Assembly (NCBI GenBank): GCA_003117195.1
Contig: BDSI01000011.1
Span: forward strand, 100,901 to 164,900
Direction: 5' to 3'
Source: Eudorina sp. 2006-703-Eu-15
Taxonomy: Eukaryota > Chlorophyta > Chlorophyceae > Chlamydomonadales > Volvocaceae
DNA length: 64,000 nucleotides
Below the pieces are notes generated by a model, which was not told the DNA's origin, searched no databases, and was given only the letters and a program-made list of their open reading frames with translations. Shown here in pieces: positions 22,050-33,600 of this stretch. Both the position numbers and the translations under genes were made by a program. The number at the start of each line of letters is the position of its first letter. Positions within the stretch are counted from its first letter, which is position 1.

Positions 22050-25000
22050 TCACATGCCCATCGGTCGGTATGCGTAGTAGGTGGTTCCCTGCACCTGGTA
22101 CGGCGGTGGCGGCTGCGGGATGGTGTGTACGAAGGTGACCGGCGTGTAGTTCATCTGCGGCCGCATCACCGGCATCTGCCCGTAGTCGGGCATGGGGTGA
22201 GAGGCGCTGTGGCGGACGGCTACGGGCACCGGCACGGGGACGGGCACCCCGTGGTCCGGCCCGACGCCCCCGTCCACGACGCTGTGCGTCGGCGGCGGTG
22301 CCGGTGCCGGCGCAATTGGGACCGGTGATGGGACCTGCGGCACCGCTGGCGCCGGTGCCGCCTCCGGCTCCGCCGCGGCGCCGTGGTGCAGCCCGCCGTC
22401 TGCCGCCTTGCTTGGCGGTCGGATGCCCTTGAGCTGCTCGGCAATCGTCCGGATCAGGTTGTTGGGCACGAGGGCCTTGTGCGGCAGCACCTGTGGACCG
22501 CAAGGGCAGAATGACTCGCGGTTCACTCGCGGTCCCGACCTCTGGGGGAATGCGCTGCCGTGCACATGAGCCTTGCGCATTGCCCAGCCAACATGTCACC
22601 GCGCTGACCGGGCTTGCAATCCGGCAATAGGTGGAGGACCGGCTACTCGCGAAGTCAGGCGTGCTGGGACGCACTGCACAAAAACAGGTAGATAGATAGA
22701 TAGATAGATAGGTAGGTAGAGAGAGTGACATCGCCCATCACGCTAACATCCTACGAGCAGCACCTCCCATGCAGGTGTCCAGGCGACCCATGGTCGATAC
22801 CCGGGGTATCGGGCCCGCAGAGCGAGCTGCATGCGAGCCCGCCACCACCACTTCGGCGTCCGCTAGGCGTGACCGGGTTCGTCCTCGGTTCGGTTCTCGA
22901 CTCAACTCTCTTTCTTCTCCTTCTTCTCAACGGTGTAACCTTCCTAACATTCGTCCGTTCGCGCCAACTGGATGCGCACACACGTGACCCATGGAGTCTT
23001 GGTTTGGGTCGGGCGGGTCTCTTCTCTAAACACACGTGACCCCTGGCAGGCGCCGTGGCAGGCGGGCCCTGCGGCCTGCAGCCCGTTGGGCCCTGATAGC
23101 TAGGTGGATGACACAGATCGTGCAGTTCCCAGGTTGGGGGGACATGCCCCCGGGGTTGTCTAATCTGAGGACTCAGGTTCTGATATCACCATGTTGGACA
23201 TCGGTGACGTGTCGTGCTGCTGCAGCCAGGCCTCGATGGCGAGCCGCTCGTACGTGTTGCCTGTGCGTGCGGTATAGGGCAGGGCACCAGATGGCACGTT
23301 CGCAACGCAGGCAGACACCGGGGTAAGGACGGGTAAGAACGGGGCAGGGAGGGAAGGTCCGGGGCAGGGAAGGTCCGGGGCGAGGGAAGGTCCGGGGCGA
23401 GGGAAGGTCCGGGGCGAGGGAAGGTCCGCGGCGAGGGAAGGTCCGGGGCGAGGGAAGGTCCGGGGCGAGGGAAGGTCCAAGACATGTCAACGGACATCGT
23501 TGGATCCTCGGTGACCGACTCAGGGCCGACCAAGCGGACCAAAGAACCATCGTGGCCAGGGCCAGAGCCAGGGCCAGCTTTTGCGAACGCAATCAGCGCT
23601 CCTACCTAGCCAGGCTACGGAAAGATGGAAACCCCATAGACAGCGGGTGGGTTACTGACGCCGCACGCGGCGGTCTCAAGCGCGGCCGAGCCCCCCCAGC
23701 CACCGCAATGCCGTGATCCCAGTCCCCAGCGCAGGCCCAGACCAACACGTTTTGACCCCCGTCCGCCCTTGACCGGACCTCTGGCCCACGCAGGTTTTAT
23801 GAGTCTACCCATTTCCTATCTTCCCCCGGCCGCACACCCACCGTCCGCCGCCACCACCGGGTCCACCAGGGGCTCCTGGGTGATGGGGCAACAGAGGTGC
23901 TCCTCCATGGCTTGAACGTGATCTGGGTCACAAGACGTGGGGCACATACACACGCGTGGCAGCAGCCGGCGACAGCAGCAGCAGCACCAAGGGACGTTGA
24001 TCGCCTAGGGATGTTGATCGCCAAGCCTGAGGAAGCGCCCCATCCCCCATCCCCCAAAAGGAGAAAGCCCCAGGCACGCTTCGCATTCGGGACAACGGCA
24101 AGCAGCCACCGCGGAACAGCCGCTGGGTCCCCTCCTCCCGGAACCGCATTCAGTCAGCTGCGAGTGGCGGATGATGACCAGGGTCGCACGGGGTCAACAT
24201 ATCGCACTTTCTAGTAATTACTTTGTAGTCGCGTGATCGAAGCGTGTTCCGTGTTCGAAGCGACGACAACGATGGGCTCTCACGCATTCGGCGCCCTTGC
24301 CGGCAACCAGACTCGCCCACCAAGACCCGTCCAGCTTATTGGGGAGATACGGTACTGCCAAGCTTAGTGGAGAGGAGAAACGACACCCAACTTACGCAGT
24401 GCTGTCGACAGCAGGTGCGTCAGGCTGCCCGGGGCGGTGGGTGAGTGCAGCGCACCGGCCGCTGCTGTGCCGTAAAAGCTCGGAACGGGGGCCATGGTCG
24501 CCCCCGGCGGCGCCGCCGCCGTGTCAGCAGGTGCCGCCGGCACGGTCCCGTTGCTCGCCGACAGTGCTGCGGACGCCGCCCCGGGTACCGTCGACGCCGC
24601 CGCCGAGCCGGAGTCCGACTGCCGCTGCGAGTAGCTGTATCGCTCCTGCTCCACCAGCTCACGCTCCTGCTGCTGCTGGAGTGCAGCGTAGGTGGTTCCG
24701 GGCAGCGTCGCTGCACCGCCCCCGCTGCCGGCGCCTTGGCCGGCCGTCGACCCTCCCGTGCTCGACACGGCCCCCTGGCCCGGCTGCGGCTGCGCCGCAG
24801 GTGCTGGCGGGATCGCGTTGATGCCCCGTGGCAACATGCCGTACGCGGTGTTGGGCTTGTACGGTTCCAACAGCAGCACGTGGTTCAGGACTGGCGCGCG
24901 GAAGGTAGAGAGTGAGGAGGAGGATAGGTCAAAGGCGGGGCACAGACCCAAGTCCATTAGGAGGGACCGTCCATCCGGTTAAACGCGGCAAGTACGGAGA

Positions 25001-27084
25001 GCCGTCAACTCGCTGCTCATAGTCCCGCCCAGACACGGTTTTGTACTTTCGGGGCGTGTGATTCGACATAAGTACGACGGTTTAAGTCATAAGGCCCGCA
25101 CTCGGACGTTCGGTACGGTCGTAAACGCCGAAGGGGGGCCACGGACCATCAGGCAGAATCAAGCCGTGCATGTCCCAGACCCCGTCCCCGTCCGTCCCCA
25201 AAGGGGATGTAGGCTCGTGTCACTGTAGTGAGAGCATCCTAGGCCCTGGCTGGCCGCTGCGACACGGCCAATACGGCCCGGGGCGCCTTCCCGCCCCAGC
25301 AGTGCGCCCACCCACACTTACCCCGCTCGCGGTGCGCGTGGCGGATGGCCGACTGCACGGCCGAAATCTCCACGTACTGAATGATCGCATAATGCTGCCC
25401 GTAGTGGTCGCAGGCCCTGTGGACCTGGTTGCAACCATGGTGCAGAGAATCGGATCAGTCAGAACCGGGCGACGCATACGCGCTCTCGTAACATGCCCCC
25501 GTTGCCCGACGGAGCGCCGCAAAGCGTCACGACACAACCCAGAGGTTTTCATACGCAGCAACGTCCTCCCACCCAACCGGAACGCCAACCCGGGTTCTAC
25601 TCATCAATTTCCTACTCCCTGCTGTACCCCCCTCCCTCACCTGCAGGATCTCCCCGTACTGGGAGAACATGTCGAACAAGGCCTCCGACGTCAGCTCCTC
25701 GGGCAGGTTCCGAATGAGGACCTTGAAGCGAGCCACCTATCGGTCGGACGGTGAGAGCGGTACGGGAGGGGCTTAAGGAAGCCTTGCCAGGCGCGGTGTT
25801 GGGGCCGTGGGAGAAGCTGGGTGCGGTCTGAGATGCAGGCACGCCGGGGTCGCAATGAGAGGATGACGTCGCAGCCGCCGACGTGGCCCACATCCAGGGC
25901 CTGGGTCAGCCCAGGTGGGGTGGCGACGAAACTTGTAATTCTGCGCAGGCAATGCCCACACGCTGCGCTGACTCAAAACGGACACAGCCATTACGCGCCT
26001 TCGCTGCGCATAGAGGCGAGCACGTTCGATTGCATGTACGTTGCTTCGCACGCGTAATCACCACCTCATCGGTGGTGCCCAAGTCATCCTGGTGCCCCAA
26101 GTCAGGCGTGCCGACACATCCCCATGACCATGGGGCTATTCCTGGGCTGTTTCTTTTTATCCCCATGACCACGTACAACTGCTACACATGCCCCTGACCG
26201 CGGATGCGGTTCTGGGATTCGCTGTCCTGCACGGACAGGAAGTGATTCTGACCGCGGGTCACATTGGGACATCAGGCGCCTGTGCCCCTCCGTGGGGCGA
26301 ATCACGGGGACTCCCCTGATCGGGGACCGTCCAGCACCCACCCAGCACCCACCCGCCCCCACATTGCCACCCACCAGAGGTCCCTGGATGACCTCCTTAA
26401 ATTCCCGGTCCGAGGAGAACTGCATCCTCAGGGGGCGGCCGCGCAACTCCAGTGCAAACCGCCACTTGTCCAGAGCTGCTTTCGCCTCCTGCGGCACCAT
26501 TGGCCAGAAGATGCGACGGGGGGCATTCAAGCAGAGGACGACGATCGCGGTGCAAGGGTGGGCGGTCTACACTGCAGACACCCCCTGGGCTATTCCGCAA
26601 CACTGAAAGGCGCCCGCATGCATGCGGCGCCGCCATGCGCACCTCGCCGTTGAAGAAATTTAAGAATGCTGATCCCCTCATTTTCCCGTCAGGCGTAGTC
26701 AGAATGTCGACCCTGCCCTGTTGAGGTTGCTTCAGCACTTGGTTCAGTACCTGGATCACCGGCAGCCGGGCGCAATGACACTTTCTTGTACGCAGATGGT
26801 TGAGTTTGACGCACTTGATGTTTGAAACAAATCCAGGTGTGTGTGTTTGCACAGGCTAGTATGCAGCCGTGACCTTGTAACATGGATCATTTTGCGTCCA
26901 CATCAGTCAGCATAAGACGCAAAGTGCGGAGCCTGCAAAGCCAGGCGTCGACTTTTTGACACACGCGCTCTACCTGCAACACCTCCGACTTCGGCACGTT
27001 TGTGTCAATTCCCTGTACGAAAAGTACATTCCGATTGAGGAACCTCTCGAGGCTTGACGCCGTCTCAAGTGCTTTTGCGCTCAT
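22050..27084 (-). CDS. RRM-RRM-U-box fusion protein, candidate RNA-binding E3 ubiquitin ligase
   Basis: Nine exons, 27084-26974, 26750-26643, 26488-26375, 25736-25641, 25424-25322, 24890-24396, 23922-23842, 23260-23190, 22490-22050, join with every phase matching to 539 aa. RRM1 (about 18-105) has RNP2-like VLFVQGI and RNP1-like RGSAFLNF. RRM2 (about 112-190) starts FKVLIRNLPEELTSEAL and includes HYAIIQYVEISAVQSAIRHA. An Ala/Gln/Pro linker follows. The U-box (about 350-418) reads CPITQEPLVDPVVAADG, TYERLAIEAWLQQHDTSP and VLPHKALVPNNLIR, with the E2-contact positions Ile356, Trp381 and Pro389 present and no zinc ligands. The tail is Pro-rich. U-boxes recruit E2 enzymes; RRMs bind RNA. Joined, they suggest ubiquitylation directed by RNA or on ribonucleoproteins (inference). 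Splicing could in principle join two genes, but there is no stop or new start between the RRM and U-box exons. Confidence 0.87.
22688..22720. repeat. (TAGA)n microsatellite
   Basis: Short run of GATA/TAGA units grading into GGTA units, in the intron between the last two exons of the RRM/U-box gene. Confidence 0.85.
23344..23478. repeat. 17-bp minisatellite
   Basis: About eight copies of GGGGCGAGGGAAGGTCC, nearly identical, inside the intron that interrupts the U-box of the RRM/U-box gene. Confidence 0.92.
23791..23820 (+). repeat. Dispersed intron-end element, diverged copy
   Basis: ATGAGTCTACCCATTTCCTA resembles the element at 4571. It lies in an intron of a - strand gene, so relative to transcription it is reversed and sits near the 5' splice site. 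Confidence 0.5.
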
Positions 27085-27657
27085 GGATCGGTTCCTCCAG
27101 CAAGGTCAGCAAAGTGATCGTCCCCTAGGTCAGCAACAATGAGATGATGTTTACACTACGATCCTGAAAATGTGTGCCCGAGTGCCTGCGGCGTTGGTGG
27201 CACGATGCAACCAAACCAGGTACGTTGTCAGTAAGTAAGTCCAAGAATGAAAACAGTTGCTGCTATGGTATAGGGCATGTTATAACACGTGTTAGAGAAA
27301 CCATGGAGGATTTGGCTTGTAAAAGAGCCTTTCCGTGGACCGTGGTGGTTGGGGTTCAAGTCGGTAACTCGTGATCAACTCAACATGGGCCAGACTCTGT
27401 ACGCAGCCTGTACAACGAATAGAGCGTCTTTTCTAAGTGTGTTAACCTAGTTCAAAGCATGACTATGTGCGCATTTAGCTCCTATTTAGCACTTGGGGTC
27501 CTTGCCTGTGTGAATCCATTCGGCCATGCCTCCTAATTCCAGTAGCAATGCTCCACCGATGCAGCATTATGCTGCCACGTTTCAGGCCGGAAATCTTGGC
27601 GCGTCAGGAGCTCGTGAGGAGCGGTTGAGCTCACCACTACACCGCCGACCCTAAGCC
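27085..27657. promoter_or_regulatory. Divergent promoter region of the RRM/U-box and FMO genes
   Basis: 573 bp separates the two start codons, which face away from each other. The region is clearly lower in GC than the gene bodies. It contains a perfect G-box palindrome at 27283-27294. Both 5' UTRs must lie here. Co-regulation is inferred from layout only. Confidence 0.65.
27283..27294. promoter_or_regulatory. Perfect G-box palindrome TAACACGTGTTA
   Basis: A 12-bp perfect palindrome centred on CACGTG, about 190 bp from the RRM/U-box start and 365 bp from the FMO start. CACGTG is bound by bHLH and bZIP factors in plants and algae. Function here is inferred. Confidence 0.5.
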
Positions 27658-30600
27658 ATGCCAACCACTGTAATTATTGGCGCTGGAATTAGTGGCCTGC
27701 AGTGTGCCACGGCCTTCCTGCGGCTGGGCCATTCGGTCACCATCCTTGAGCGTGAGGAGGACGTGGGAGGTGTATGGCTTCGATACACAGCTTTCAATGT
27801 GCAAGGTACGACCGCTCCAACGTGCCTGCATAATTACTGGCCAGAGCCGCCGCGCAGCTTAAGTGACATGGAATGCCTTCCTAAATGCGTTCCCGGCTCT
27901 GCACTGTTCCCTGGAGCCAGCTGCTGCCTCGCCTTGCCAACCATCAGGGGCCGAGACGCATTTGTGGCTGTCAGGATGGTGGATTGTCGGGTTCTCGTCC
28001 CTCTCCGGCCACCAACCCCTCCCCTCACTTCCGACCCGGTCAGGCATGCCAATACGCAGCGCCGCCACGGCCCCTCCCGCGCGACTTGGCGGCGAGCGTA
28101 CGTTCCTTTGAGGCGCGGCGCAGCTTGCAGACACGGACCTTATTTACCTGCCCCCTGAGGAAGTACTGTGGGCCCCTAACACTGCCGTTGGGCCGCCCCC
28201 ACATACATTCCGCATGCAGCTGGTCTTTCCCCCCGACACCCCTGATTGTCAAACGGAAAGCATTCCCCTAGCATTGGCCGGCGCAACCCACCCTGCTGCA
28301 TCACCGTCGCACGCCTTCTCCCGGGATTGCGGCCTGCACCCACGTGTACGGTGACCCTTGACACCTCATCACCTCCCCGCCTACCCACACGGCCGCTCCC
28401 CTCCCCTCCCGTGAGGGAAGGCCCCTCCCGTGCCACACGCATTTCCCGCCGCGGCTCCCTGCCCTACCAAGAACCCACATCCCCGTGAGCTGCTGCTCCC
28501 GCGACCTCACGGAACCCGGCCCCCGCCCCCCCGGGTCGCGAACCGCGTACCCCGCCGTCCCTCGCCCAACCCGTGCCCCCTTTCCTCCACCACGCTTCAA
28601 CCCCCCACCCCGCCCGCTTCCCGGCTGCCCGCCCGTCCACCCGCCCCGCAGTCCCGCGGGAGTTCTTCCGCTTCCCCGACTTCGCCTGCCCGCCTGAGCT
28701 CGAGCCCGAGGAGTACCCCACGGGTCGCGCCCTGCTGCGCTACATCATCGCCTACGCCCACAAAAATCAGCTCTACCGCCATATCGTCTTCCAGGCCACG
28801 GTCACCCGGCTGCACCGGCTGTCGGGCCAGTGGCAGTGCTTCTATGACCTGCACGCGGGGCCCAGCGGCGGCGGCGGCGGCGTGGGCAGCGGCGGACCCG
28901 GGGGCAGCGGTGCGCCGGGGCTGGGCCTGGGCGGCGGCGAGGGCGGCGGCGGCCACGGCGGCGGCGGCGTCGTGCAGCAGCTGCGGATCACGGCGGACTA
29001 TGTGGTGGTGGCGACCGGGCTGCTCAGCTCGCCCCACGTGCCAATTGTGGAGGTGGGTTCGGACGGACGGACCCGCGGGTCAGTTGGGGGGCGGCCGGCG
29101 GGCAAGCGGCCGTCAGCATCGAGCCGGGGACTGTACCGCAGGGGCCGAACACTGCAGGCGCCCCCCAGCTACTGGAGGACTAGGCAGGGCAGGGCCGCAG
29201 CACCCTCTCCTGACCGCGCGGCCAGTGCTGGAAAATGTGGGAGAGGTTTGGGTTTCGGAGCTGCCGTGTACCGCGACCACATGAGACGGCCAGTACATAT
29301 GGTAGGCCTTCAATGGCGCCTCGAAGGGCAGCTGCGCGCCGCCGCTACCTCCCAGCAGCAGGCGGCGGGCGGCGCTGTGGGTCCGGGACTGGTCTCTCCC
29401 CCGCGGCCTCTTCTCGGGGGAGCAGGCCAAGGGATGAGGCCTAGCGAGAAGGGGCTCCGGTTGGCTGCCCGACCCTTCTGGGGGCTCTGGGGCACCACAG
29501 CGAGGAGGGGTGACCAGGGCCGTTAATGGGTCCGGGAGACTCACGGGCGCATGCGTAATGGCGCATGCGTCGGCGAGCTAGGCTGCTGACTGCACAGGAG
29601 GGGTATCGCGGTCCAGGGAAGGCGTCCTCTCCCCACCACCACAGGCAGCGGGGAGCCCAGTCGGGTGGATGCGCGGTAGGGTGGACGGGGATGGGGTGCG
29701 CAGCACTGGCGGGCGGGCGGCGGGTGGCGGGCGGCGGGGTGGTCCTGTCAGAGGGGAGTGGACGAGGGGCCGCCCGTGCGGCGTTTCGCGGAGGAGGAAG
29801 GCGCGCGGCTGCTCGGCAGCTGAACGGGCCTGTTGCCGCAACCAATCCGCAACCCCGTCCTCCCCATGCACCGGCCGCTAGGCAGGCGCTGCGGCCCATA
29901 TCCTCCCAGACCCCGACGCATCTGTCCGTGCGCATTCCTCCCTACAATTTTTATCCCTCCGCATTGTACCGTAATTTGATGGCTCCATCGCATCTACCTG
30001 CCTGCCTGCCTGGTTGTCTGCCTGCTTGCGCATTGCCCACTGCCCACTGCTCTGCACCCCTCCATCACCTCCCCACTCCACGTTCCCTCCCAAACTGGCT
30101 GGTACCCATCCCTCCGTCTAACCCCTCACCCCTCTCTCGCCCTCCCTACCTATTCTCCATTCGCTGCCAGCAGCTCAGTATAAATATGTCTACCGATTTC
30201 CTATATCCCTCCCTCCCTCTCTCTCTTTCTGGCCCCTCAGGGCCAGCACCTCTTCCGAGGGCCGCTCATCCACGTTCGGGACCTGCCAGCCACGGACGCG
30301 GAGCTCACCGAACAGGTGGGTGCCATGCACGGCAGTGCCAGCATTCATCCCCAGTGGCACCAGCAGTGTCACCAGTACGGCACTGGCGCCGCCGGCATCA
30401 CCGCAATGCCAACCGTGAGGGGCATCCAGGAGGGAGGCGCTGCCGGGACCTGCGGTTGGGGGCTGCAGGGCCTCGGCTCGCAGTGGGCATAGGGCCTTCC
30501 AAGGCACGCCCCGAAACCTTGTGCCGTAGCCACGGCGCCTAGCTGAGCAGCCGGGCGAAGAATGCCAACTGAAAAAACAGGATCCAAGATGAGGCGGTGG

Positions 30601-33600
30601 ATCTGAAGTACTGGATACAGGATCTGGGCCCTGCACCCTGGTCCCTTACCATCCGTCGCGCCAGATTGGTACTCTGGCTTGGCTGTCGGCGCATCATGCC
30701 TGCCGTATTGCAGTGCCTTGTTTCACCACTGTGCCTTCATCTGCGGACTTTTGCTCCAGCAGTCAGCACGGTCTTAATACGTCTACCAATGCATCCTATG
30801 CCCCCCTCCCATCCCAAACTCGCTGCGCCCTCTCACCCCTCACCCCACCCTCGACTCCGCGACCAGGTGGAGGGCCGACGGGTGGTGGTGGTGGGCGGCA
30901 CCAAGACTGCGGTGGACACGGCCACGCGGCTGGCGTCGGCGGGGGCGGCAGAGACCGTCGTCATATACCGCCAGGTGCCTCACCGGCGATGCGGGGCGTG
31001 TGGGGCTGGTGATGGGCTAAAGGCTCAATATGGCCTTGGTTGCAAAGATAGCCTTCATTGACATCAGCGATTAAGGCGTGTCCAGGAAGTGCAAGGAAGG
31101 CCTTTCGTTCCACGACCCTGCCCACTGAACCTCCAGATGCCAAGCGCAGTTTGCATGGCCGACTCATTCCCTCCATCCAGCTGCTGCTGGTGCTGCTGCT
31201 GGTGCTGCTGCTGGTGCTGCTGCTGGTGCTGCTGCTGCTGCCTGCACCGCCCACTTGCTGCCTGCCTGCCTGCCTGCACCCCTCCCCCCGCCAAGCAGCG
31301 GCGGCAGCAGCGCAGTTTGAATATGCCTACCTGTTTCCTGTACCCTTCCCCCGCAGGCCCACTGGCCCATCTCGCGCTACCCCCTCCGCGGCCTCCACTT
31401 CACCCGCCTGCTGCACAGCCGCCTGGCAGCAGCCATGCTCGACCCCTCCTACGACGCGGGGCTGTGGAGCAGGGCCAAGGGCTGGATCAGCAAGTGAGCT
31501 CGTGCGCCGGCCCGGGGCCTCGCCCCGTGTGCGCTTAGTCCGGGGGACCAGCGAAGGGATCCCGTTGTGTTAGGCGGCCCGAGGGACGGTCTCCTGGGGT
31601 TGGTCGCGTTCTGGGATTTGGAATGGTTTTCTCTTCATGCGGTTCATACCCTCCCCCTTCCCGGCACAAAGTCACAGCCCGTGCTGCCCCTGGATCGGGA
31701 CCCGTGACCTGGGCCCCCCACGGATCGGACGCCCCGCCCTGCACCCCCGGATCGGACCCCAGCTTGTCACTTTGCCTACCCTCTGCCTTCCTACACCACT
31801 GCCGCGAACCACCAACGCCCTCAGGCCCCTCCGACGGCTGTTCTGGCGCACCCTGGAGCGGTCCCTGGTCCGCCAGCATCGCCTCACGGGGGACATGCTG
31901 CCCTCGCTGCCCCTGGACAAGGACCTGCTCACCGGGGGGCTGGTGCACGACGGCAAGTGGCTGCGGTGCCTGGAGGACGGCTCCGTGGCGGCGGTCAAGG
32001 GTGGGTGTGGGTGGGGTGCGAATGCCGGGGACGGGAGGGACGTCCTGGGGGTGGGTGTGTGGTTTTGCGCGGGTTCGCTGCTAGATGGACGCGACGGCGG
32101 GTTGGGGGAGGGTATAGGAAATTGGTAGACATATTTATACTACGGGTTGGGGGAGGGGGTTTGCGTTGGTGTTTGGAGTATTGTAGGACCGTCGTGCTAG
32201 GGCCAGGGTCGTGTACAAGAAGACTGAGCCGCTAGGGCGTGTGGGTGGGCGTGTGGGTTTGCGAAAGGCTGGTCGAGACCGGAGACGTTCAGGGGGGCCG
32301 TCCGGAGGGCGGCCGCGGAGGTGGCATTTTTTTACCCGGGAGCCGGCACAGCTCGGGGGCACCGACTTGGTGTATCCCGCGTGTCGGGGCCGTTGTCTGA
32401 TGTGAGCTTCGAAACCGTTTGCTGAACGCCCCATCATGCCTGTGGGGCTCCGAAACCTCCTGTCCGCGCCTGCAGGCGAGCCGCTCCGCTTCACGCCGGA
32501 GGGCCTGGTGCTCCGCTCCGGGGACTTCGTGGCAGCGGACCTGGTGGTGATGGCGACAGGTACGTAGTGTGGGGGGTCACGGGGGCGGGGGCGGGGGCGG
32601 GGGCAGGTGGTGTGTTTAGGAAAGGAGCCCGCCCGTGGTGTGTACAGCGACGAAACCCGCCCATTCCCCCGATCCAGTTGCCATTGCACTGACCAGGGTC
32701 ACCTCCGCATGTGTGAACACGCAATGAGACAGCAGCAGAACAAGAGAGCCGCGTGCGCATGTGCGCGGGGTGGCGGGCGGGGCCCGTAGGAGTCCGGGCA
32801 GGGGTTTCTTCCAGGTCCGGAACGGGTTGCACCCACCATCGATGTGCTGTTGGCCCCGCCTCACCCGTCATCCCCCGGGCCGTGCCGTTGGCCCCGCCCC
32901 GCCTCAACCCCTGCACAGGCCACGTGAAGGACTACTCGTTCATCGACGCCGACATCCTGTCCAAGCTGGGCGTGCAGCGGGACGGCCTCTACCTGTACCG
33001 CCACGTGCTGCCGCCGCTCGTCCGGAACATCGCCTTCGTCGGCGCGGTGGGGTCGCCTCGCGGACTCGCTCGCTGCATCGCGTGGCGTGGCGTGGCGTGC
33101 ACCCGACATGTGCTGTACGATACGCGCCCTGTTGGTTGGTTGGTTGGTTTGGTGGTTGGTTGGTTGCGGCGAGGAGGGGCGAGGGGCCAAGGCGGTGCCG
33201 CGGTGGCGCCTTGCCCCCTCGCCGCTGCCTCACCGCTGCCTGTCCGCTGCCTCTCCGCCCCACCGGGAGGGTTTGTCGCAGGAGAGGAGGGGTGATGGCT
33301 TGGCTCCGCGCGCTGCGTGCCGGCACTCACTCCCTTCCCTGGCGCGTCGTTTACAGAAACATATCATGTATCGAAATATGGTTACTTTGCCAATCCTCTC
33401 TGTACCAGTCCGGGCCTCGGTGTTGCGAGCGCGCACACCGACGGCACCTTACCCTCCCCGGCTTGCTCTTCCTTACCGTCCGTCCCCGCCGCCGCCCTCC
33501 ACCGCCGCCCTCCTTGACCCCACTCCGGCCCTCCCAACCCCGTTCTTGTATGCAGAGCAACAGCCTCAACAACCCGCTCACCAGCTACCTGCAGGTCAAG

